NCBI GenBank assembly: GCA_011620045.1
Contig: WOZY01000174.1
Coordinates: 1-10,251, forward strand
DNA length: 10,251 nt
Direction of reading: 5' to 3'
Origin: Mesotoga sp.
GTDB taxonomy: Bacteria > Thermotogota > Thermotogae > Petrotogales > Kosmotogaceae
The stretch's first letter is position 1. Each line of letters starts with the position of its first letter. The translations under genes and the position numbers were made by a program. Below the pieces are notes generated by a model. It was not told where the DNA came from. It saw only the letters and a list, made by a program, of their open reading frames with translations, and did not search any database. Of this stretch, positions 6,819-10,251 are shown one piece after another.

Positions 6819-8074
6819 TGACAAACCTCCTCGAGTGTTTCGAAGAACCCCGGAAAGGAAACATCGACTGCTTTCGAGTCGCCTACCTCAACTCCTTCAC
6901 TGCTAAGCAGTCCGGCTATTGAGAAAAGCATCGCAATCCTGTGATCACCATAAGAGTCGACCTTGCCTCCCGTTATTCTTTGAGGGCCTTCAACGCTAAA
7001 ACCATCTTCATATTCAAGGATCTCTACGCCAATTCTTTTGAAGTTCTGAACGGTAACGGATATCCTGTCCGACTCTTTCTTTCTCAACTCCTTGGCCCCT
7101 CTGACAGTCGTTGTGCCTTCCGCAAAAGCTCCAGCAAGCGCAATCAGCGGAAGCTCATCTATCATTGAAGGAATCAAATCACTTCCAACATCCACTCCTT
7201 TAAGGCGGGAAGTCTTGGCCACGATTGTGCCAACCGGTTCTGGCAAGCTCTCTTCAATCTCAAGCTCGATGTCTGCACCCATACTCATGAGAAGTCTTAG
7301 GAATCCGGTCCTCCCTTGATTCAGTCCGACATTTCGAATCGTCACCTTGCCATTTTCATGAAGAATCGCCAGAACTATCAGAAAGGCGGCCGAAGAGATG
7401 TCCCCGGGTATCGAAAACCGGACAGGTAGAAGTTCGCTCTTTTCTACCTCAACTCTCTTTTCAATCACACTAATTTTGGCACCCATTGAGCGGAGGAGCC
7501 TCTCTGTGTGGTCCCTGCTGCAGTGTGGCTCAGTAACGGCCGTAGTACCTTCCGCTTGAATCCCAGCCAGCAGAATCGCACTCTTAACCTGAGCGCTGGC
7601 AACTGAGAGAGAATGTTCACATCCCCTTAGCTCTCCTCCAGATATGCACATTGGAAGAAGTGAATCCTGGCGAGCCGATATGCTCGCCCCCATCTCTCTT
7701 AAAGGGGTAACGACTCTCTTCATGGGCCTGCCTGACAGAGAATCATCTCCAAAGAGAACGTGAAAACCTCTCTTTCCCGAAAGAACTCCGGCCATCAGTC
7801 TAGCAGTAGTCCCGGAATTCCCACAGTCAAGAGGCCTAGACGATTCTCTCCACGACGCCGAAGATATTTCCATTCTGTCGAAACCGCCTCTGAAGTCCCC
7901 TCCAAGTTCGCAGATCATTCTAAACGTCCTCAAAGTATCTTCGCTTTCAAGCAGGTTGTGGACAATACTAACGCCGCTACTCATAGAGCACATCATTAGA
8001 GCTCTGTGAGAAATCGATTTATCAGGAGGAACAACAATTTCTCCGACAACTTTCTTTGAAGGCAGCAATCTCAT
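6815..8074 (-). CDS. aroA: 3-Phosphoshikimate 1-carboxyvinyltransferase (EPSP synthase)
   Basis: Transfers the enolpyruvyl group of PEP to shikimate 3-phosphate. The 419-residue protein has PPDKSISHRA (16-25, Lys19, Ser20 and Arg24 for substrate), CGNSGTTARLMAG (84-96, the PEP-binding block), DSLSGRPMKR (111-120), SAQVKSA (160-166), DELPLI (306-311), RKKESDRI (331-338), GDHRIAM (376-382) and a final DVSFPGFFETL. The GNSGTT wording is closer to the Gram-positive-type enzymes than to the GNAGTAMR of E. coli. The start is ATG 8074 with GGGAGG about five bases upstream. An in-frame TTG at 8095 overlapping the aroF stop lacks a suitably placed Shine-Dalgarno. The gap to aroF is 17 bases. Confidence 0.95.
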   Translation of the reverse strand: MRLLPSKKVVGEIVVPPDKSISHRALMMCSMSSGVSIVHNLLESEDTLRTFRMICELGGDFRGGFDRMEISSASWRESSRPLDCGNSGTTARLMAGVLSGKRGFHVLFGDDSLSGRPMKRVVTPLREMGASISARQDSLLPMCISGGELRGCEHSLSVASAQVKSAILLAGIQAEGTTAVTEPHCSRDHTERLLRSMGAKISVIEKRVEVEKSELLPVRFSIPGDISSAAFLIVLAILHENGKVTIRNVGLNQGRTGFLRLLMSMGADIELEIEESLPEPVGTIVAKTSRLKGVDVGSDLIPSMIDELPLIALAGAFAEGTTTVRGAKELRKKESDRISVTVQNFKRIGVEILEYEDGFSVEGPQRITGGKVDSYGDHRIAMLFSIAGLLSSEGVEVGDSKAVDVSFPGFFETLEEVCQ

Positions 8075-8091
8075 CTTTTCCTCCCAACCTA

Positions 8092-9108
8092 TCAAGTGAG
8101 CGAAAGCTCGGCGGCACTGGCCAGTTCTTCGAGACTATTCATAAGCTTTTCAAACTCGCCGAAACTAAGACTTTGTTTGCTGTCGGAAAGAGCCTTCTCC
8201 GGCCTTGGATGAACCTCAACTTCGATACCATTGGCTCCGACCGCCAAAGCTGCTCTGGAAAGCGGTATTATCAAGTCTCTTCTCCCGGAGGCGTGGCTCG
8301 GATCAACAATGATCGGAAGAGGCGATTGCAGCTTTATTAGAGGAACTGCAGAGATGTCCAGCGTGTTCCTCGTTGCCGTCTCGAAGGTCCTGATTCCCCT
8401 TTCACAAAGTATTATCGACATATTTCCCCTCGATGCGATGTACTCTGCGGAAAGAAGAAGTTCTTCGACCGTATTCATGAAACCCTTCTTCAAAAGAATA
8501 GGTTTGCTCTTTTCGGCCACCTTCTGTATAAGCTGAAAGTTCTGCGAGTTTCTCGCGCCAATTTGCAGTATGTCGCTCATTTCACAGACAGCTTCAAGCG
8601 TCCCTTCACCGGTTACCTCGGTCACTGTCTTGAGACCATAATGATCTGCGGCTTCTTTCAAGTATCTCAAGCCAATCTCTCCGAGTCCCTGAAAAGAGTA
8701 CGGGGAAGTCCTCGGCTTGAAGGCTCCCCCTCTGATTACCCTGACCCCCATTTCCGAAAGAAAGGCGGCGCTCTCTTCTATCATAGGTCGATCTTCAATC
8801 GCGCAAGGACCGGCCATGACTATGAACTTGCCTTCTCCTACCGACAAATCCCCGATCTCCACTGAGATATCTTTACTGTGAAACTCTCTCGATACGAGCT
8901 TGAAAGGCTTGAGAACACGCACAACCTGCTCAACACATTCAAGAGCCTCAAAGCGTTCCACCGACATATACCTGTCGTCTCCAATCACACCTATTACTAC
9001 TCTTTCCATCCCTCTGGAAACATGACAGCTCAGCTTCAGACTCTCTGAAAGAGACTCGACTTGCTTAATTTCCTCTTCACCGGTACCTCTCTTAAGAACG
9101 ACTACCAT
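8092..9108 (-). CDS. aroF: DAHP synthase with N-terminal ferredoxin-like regulatory domain
   Basis: Condenses PEP and erythrose 4-phosphate to 3-deoxy-D-arabino-heptulosonate 7-phosphate, the entry step. It has 338 residues, the same length I recall for the T. maritima enzyme. Residues 1 to about 70 form the ferredoxin-like domain that in T. maritima confers feedback inhibition by Tyr and Phe, and the rest is the TIM barrel. Visible blocks are AGPCAIE (99-105), RGGAFKPRTSPYSFQGLG (126-143), LLKKGFMNT, CERGIRTFETATRNT and DPSHASGRRD (269-278). The metal ligands Cys102, His272, Glu298 and Asp309 are all at the expected positions. I chose ATG 9108, behind GGGGTGGTGA and matching the family N-terminus. 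The open frame extends upstream to GTG 9216, but that stretch is the attenuator. Expression is probably controlled by the terminator just upstream. Confidence 0.95.
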   Translation of the reverse strand: MVVVLKRGTGEEEIKQVESLSESLKLSCHVSRGMERVVIGVIGDDRYMSVERFEALECVEQVVRVLKPFKLVSREFHSKDISVEIGDLSVGEGKFIVMAGPCAIEDRPMIEESAAFLSEMGVRVIRGGAFKPRTSPYSFQGLGEIGLRYLKEAADHYGLKTVTEVTGEGTLEAVCEMSDILQIGARNSQNFQLIQKVAEKSKPILLKKGFMNTVEELLLSAEYIASRGNMSIILCERGIRTFETATRNTLDISAVPLIKLQSPLPIIVDPSHASGRRDLIIPLSRAALAVGANGIEVEVHPRPEKALSDSKQSLSFGEFEKLMNSLEELASAAELSLT

Positions 9109-9130
9109 TTCACCACCCCACATTCCTGTT

Positions 9131-9165
9131 GAAAAAGAAAAGGGTCTCCGGATTGGAGACCCTTT
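9131..9165 (-). terminator. Intrinsic terminator of the aro leader (attenuator)
   Basis: Reading the minus strand, AAAGGGTCTCC (9165-9155) pairs perfectly with GGAGACCCTTT (9149-9139) around a five-base loop, and the run TTTTCTTTTT follows directly (9141-9132). The stem is 11 bp with six G-C pairs in its core. It sits 23 bases before the aroF start and downstream of the operon promoter, where a constitutive terminator would make no sense. It is therefore best read as the conditional stop of an attenuator. Confidence 0.88.
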
Positions 9166-9216
9166 CGTATCTTTCATCCGGAGTAAATGCAAGAAGCACT
9201 TACCCGGAGTTATCAC

Positions 9217-9288
9217 TCACAAGCAAATGCTTCTGTTGTTATAATAATAGGAATATGCATTTATCCAGGAAAAACTGAAGTCTATCAT
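9217..9288 (-). CDS. Aromatic-rich leader peptide of the aro operon
   Basis: A 23-codon ORF begins ATG 9288 and ends TGA 9219-9217. GGGGAG (9302-9297) lies eight bases upstream, and a promoter start is expected near 9310. The peptide begins MIDFSFSWINAYSYYY and continues NNRSICL. It has two Phe, one Trp and four Tyr (three consecutive TAT codons, 9249-9241) among 23 residues, and all aromatic codons lie before the first pairing segment of the attenuator. Its role would be to report charging of tRNA-Phe, tRNA-Trp and tRNA-Tyr by ribosome position, as in the trp and phe leader peptides of enteric bacteria. It is too short to be a conventional protein, and the peptide product is probably without function itself. 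Confidence 0.82.
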   Translation of the reverse strand: MIDFSFSWINAYSYYYNNRSICL

Positions 9289-9316
9289 TTACTCAACTCC
9301 CCGCTGGTATGAAAGG

Positions 9317-9346
9317 ATTCTACACTTTTGTCGTCTACCATGTCAA
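9317..9346 (-). promoter_or_regulatory. Sigma-70-type promoter of the aro operon
   Basis: Reading the minus strand, a perfect TTGACA (9346-9341) is followed after 18 bases by TAGAAT (9322-9317), a 5/6 match to the -10 consensus. Upstream is an A/T-rich stretch (CATAATTAAATC) that could act as an UP element. Transcription would begin near 9310, about 20 bases before the leader peptide ATG and just upstream of its Shine-Dalgarno. A weaker TATTAT at 9250-9245 further down lies inside the leader ORF and is less likely to be used. Confidence 0.75.
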
Positions 9347-9502
9347 CTCTCTTGAGTAGATTTAATTATGATGCATTACGCTCCTAAGGCAACGAATCGA
9401 TCTCTAATTAGCAGAAACTTTGACTTATTGGTTACAATAACAAGGACAGATAATTACTTGCGAGAAGAAATCTGGGTTTTCTTGTCTCCAGCTCAAGACT
9501 AT
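9347..9502. other. Intergenic region between the second GNAT gene and the aro promoter
   Basis: This A/T-rich stretch contains no convincing gene. A short inverted repeat, TTATTG GTTA CAATAA (9425-9440), and a palindrome CTAATTAG lie here. Either could be a weak hairpin or a protein-binding site, but nothing ties them to a regulator. No hairpin followed by a U-run is visible after the GNAT stop, so the GNAT transcript may read into the aro leader. Confidence 0.4.
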
Positions 9503-10234
9503 TTACCCTGTAAATAAATATTCCTGATCTACAATGTACTCTCTAAAACCCAGAGCGCGAGAAACCTTTAACGATGCATAGTTCAAGACGTTATGTCTGT
9601 ACTGAATAAGCTTCTTGTTGATGACAGCCCACTCGCTCGCTCTAGAACCAAGAGCCTTACCCAGACCGAGCTCTCTGAAATCAGGTATTGTAATTATGCC
9701 GATATCTGCAATTTTATCCCACTCGATTATGCTGGAGACTGCAACGATTTCGTCTTCGTACAGCGCTCCGAAAACGGCAATGTGATCAAGTTCTACAAAC
9801 CCCTCGGCCAGATCCTCCCTGGTGCACTGGTTTCTAAAACGATAGAAGGCCGTTCTGTCGCCTTGATTGAGTCTTCTCACCGTGAACTCGGCAGGCGGGT
9901 AGAAAGGAACGTAATTTGAAGGATTAAGATACTTGATGGAAGTCTTCTTCAAAAGAAGAAATGAGTCTCGAATCAAATCGGCCAGATAGTCACCGGGATT
10001 TTCATCCTGAGTTTCAATAGACTTGAAAACATCTTCCAGCAAGGGATCGTATAAGATGACGGTCTGCCTTTCAAAACTCAGTTGCTCGATCCCGCCCTTC
10101 GCTCTCTTACTCTCATCGGGAAAAAAGAAATAGGTTCCAAGGAGAAATCTATCAAATGAAAAACCCAATCGCTTTGACCACGCTTCAAGTATTGCCCTTT
10201 TCAGATCTTCCTCTCTCAATTTCCTTTCCTCCAT
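9503..10234 (-). CDS. GNAT-family N-acetyltransferase with an unassigned N-terminal region
   Basis: Encodes at least 243 residues. The C-terminal half (about 117-240) is a GNAT domain: FTVRRLNQGDRTAFYRFRNQ, the strand pair FGALYEDEIVAVSSI, ADIGIITIPDFRELGLGKAL with a canonical acetyl-CoA loop R187-x-x-G190-x-G192-x-A194, and the closing NYASLKVSRALGFREY. Residues 1 to about 115 (EEDLKRAILEAWSKRLGF…) are a charged, partly helical region I cannot assign. The small-molecule or protein substrate is unknown. ATG 10234 lies 17 bases from the window edge, has no clear Shine-Dalgarno before it, and the frame stays open to the edge, so the gene may start outside. It shares the aro operon's strand but is separated from the promoter by about 155 bases. 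Confidence 0.75.
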   Translation of the reverse strand: MEERKLREEDLKRAILEAWSKRLGFSFDRFLLGTYFFFPDESKRAKGGIEQLSFERQTVILYDPLLEDVFKSIETQDENPGDYLADLIRDSFLLLKKTSIKYLNPSNYVPFYPPAEFTVRRLNQGDRTAFYRFRNQCTREDLAEGFVELDHIAVFGALYEDEIVAVSSIIEWDKIADIGIITIPDFRELGLGKALGSRASEWAVINKKLIQYRHNVLNYASLKVSRALGFREYIVDQEYLFTG

Positions 10235-10251
10235 TTCTTCAATCGAGCTCA

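Larger units (their letters stand above)
9109..9310 (-). promoter_or_regulatory. Leader RNA with alternative hairpins: ribosome-mediated attenuator of the aro operon
   Basis: Five pairing segments follow the aromatic codons of the leader peptide. Segment 1 (GAAGCATTTGC, 9233-9223) pairs over 11 bp with segment 2 (GTAAGTGCTTC, 9203-9193). Segment 2, extended as CCGGGTAAGTGC (9207-9196), can instead pair with segment 3 (GCATTTACTCCGG, 9190-9178) over 12 bp with one bulge and a five-base loop. The end of segment 3, CTCCGGAT (9183-9176), pairs with ATCCGGAG (9153-9146), which contains the loop and half of the 3' arm of the terminator. The pairings are mutually exclusive in the order 1:2, 2:3, 3:4, 4:5. 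Inferred logic: a ribosome stalled at the aromatic codons leaves 1:2 free to form, freeing 3 to block the terminator; a ribosome reaching the stop covers segment 1, so 2:3 forms and the terminator closes. I saw no T-box signature sequence. Confidence 0.75.

Noticed and set aside
8075..8095. TTG 8095 as the aroA start
   Set aside because: It lacks a well-placed Shine-Dalgarno, while ATG 8074 has GGGAGG just upstream and fits the EPSP synthase N-terminus.
9110..9199. A second aromatic-containing ORF (GTG 9199, with FFF and a final Trp) ending one base before the aroF ATG
   Set aside because: It has no Shine-Dalgarno, it spans the terminator, and its Phe run is simply the terminator U-tract read as codons.
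9109..9216. Upstream extension of aroF to GTG 9216, adding 36 residues
   Set aside because: The extension consists of the attenuator hairpins and the terminator U-run. ATG 9108 has a Shine-Dalgarno and gives the family's usual N-terminus and length.
9213..9260. Another short ORF in the leader (ATG 9260, 15 codons, one Phe)
   Set aside because: It has a poor ribosome binding site and overlaps in another frame the better-supported aromatic-rich leader ORF at 9288-9217.
9223..9274. A promoter using TATTAT (9250-9245) with a poor -35, starting transcription just before segment 1
   Set aside because: Its -35 matches only 3/6, and it lies inside the leader ORF. The TTGACA/TAGAAT promoter upstream is much stronger and produces the whole leader.
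9139..9310. A T-box riboswitch as the leader's mechanism
   Set aside because: I see no T-box consensus, and the translated aromatic leader peptide explains the layout better.
1..10251. CRISPR arrays, insertion sequences, tRNA or rRNA genes
   Set aside because: I saw no regularly spaced direct repeats, transposase motifs, terminal inverted repeats, or recognisable tRNA or rRNA sequence while reading both strands.

Overview
The window looks like a bacterial chromosome of moderate GC, most likely from the Thermotogae, and its fused shikimate kinase/3-dehydroquinate synthase and ferredoxin-domain DAHP synthase resemble those of Thermotoga maritima. The base composition would suit a mesophilic or moderately thermophilic lineage such as Mesotoga or Kosmotoga. 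That placement is inferred from protein similarity recalled from memory; no search was run.

Layout. Positions 1-318 (+) hold the 3' end of an unrecognised gene. Positions 389-1792 (+) hold a two-gene unit: a degenerate class I methyltransferase-like protein, then a two-domain GNAT-type protein. A small, doubtful ORF with a fair Shine-Dalgarno sequence follows at 1824-2003. From 9346 down to 1908 the minus strand carries one long aromatic biosynthesis operon: promoter, leader-peptide attenuator, aroF, aroA, aroE, aroC, aroKB, aroQ, aroH, tyrA. A second GNAT-type gene (9503-10234, -) lies upstream of the operon promoter and may extend past the window edge.

How it works together. The operon encodes all seven shikimate steps, from erythrose 4-phosphate plus phosphoenolpyruvate to chorismate. 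It also encodes chorismate mutase (aroH) and prephenate dehydrogenase (tyrA), so flux is directed toward tyrosine, with prephenate also available for phenylalanine. Six of the seven junctions are overlaps, most of them 3-4 bases, and aroC/aroKB overlaps by 53 bases. This suggests tight translational coupling.

The most interesting element is the roughly 200-nt leader of the operon. A good sigma-70-type promoter (TTGACA, 18 nt, TAGAAT) is followed by a Shine-Dalgarno and a 23-codon peptide rich in Phe, Trp and Tyr (2 Phe, 1 Trp, 4 Tyr, including three consecutive Tyr). Next come mutually exclusive RNA pairings (1:2, 2:3, 3:4) and a strong intrinsic terminator (4:5) just before aroF. The geometry fits ribosome-mediated transcription attenuation that senses all three aromatic amino acids through an antiterminator/anti-antiterminator switch.
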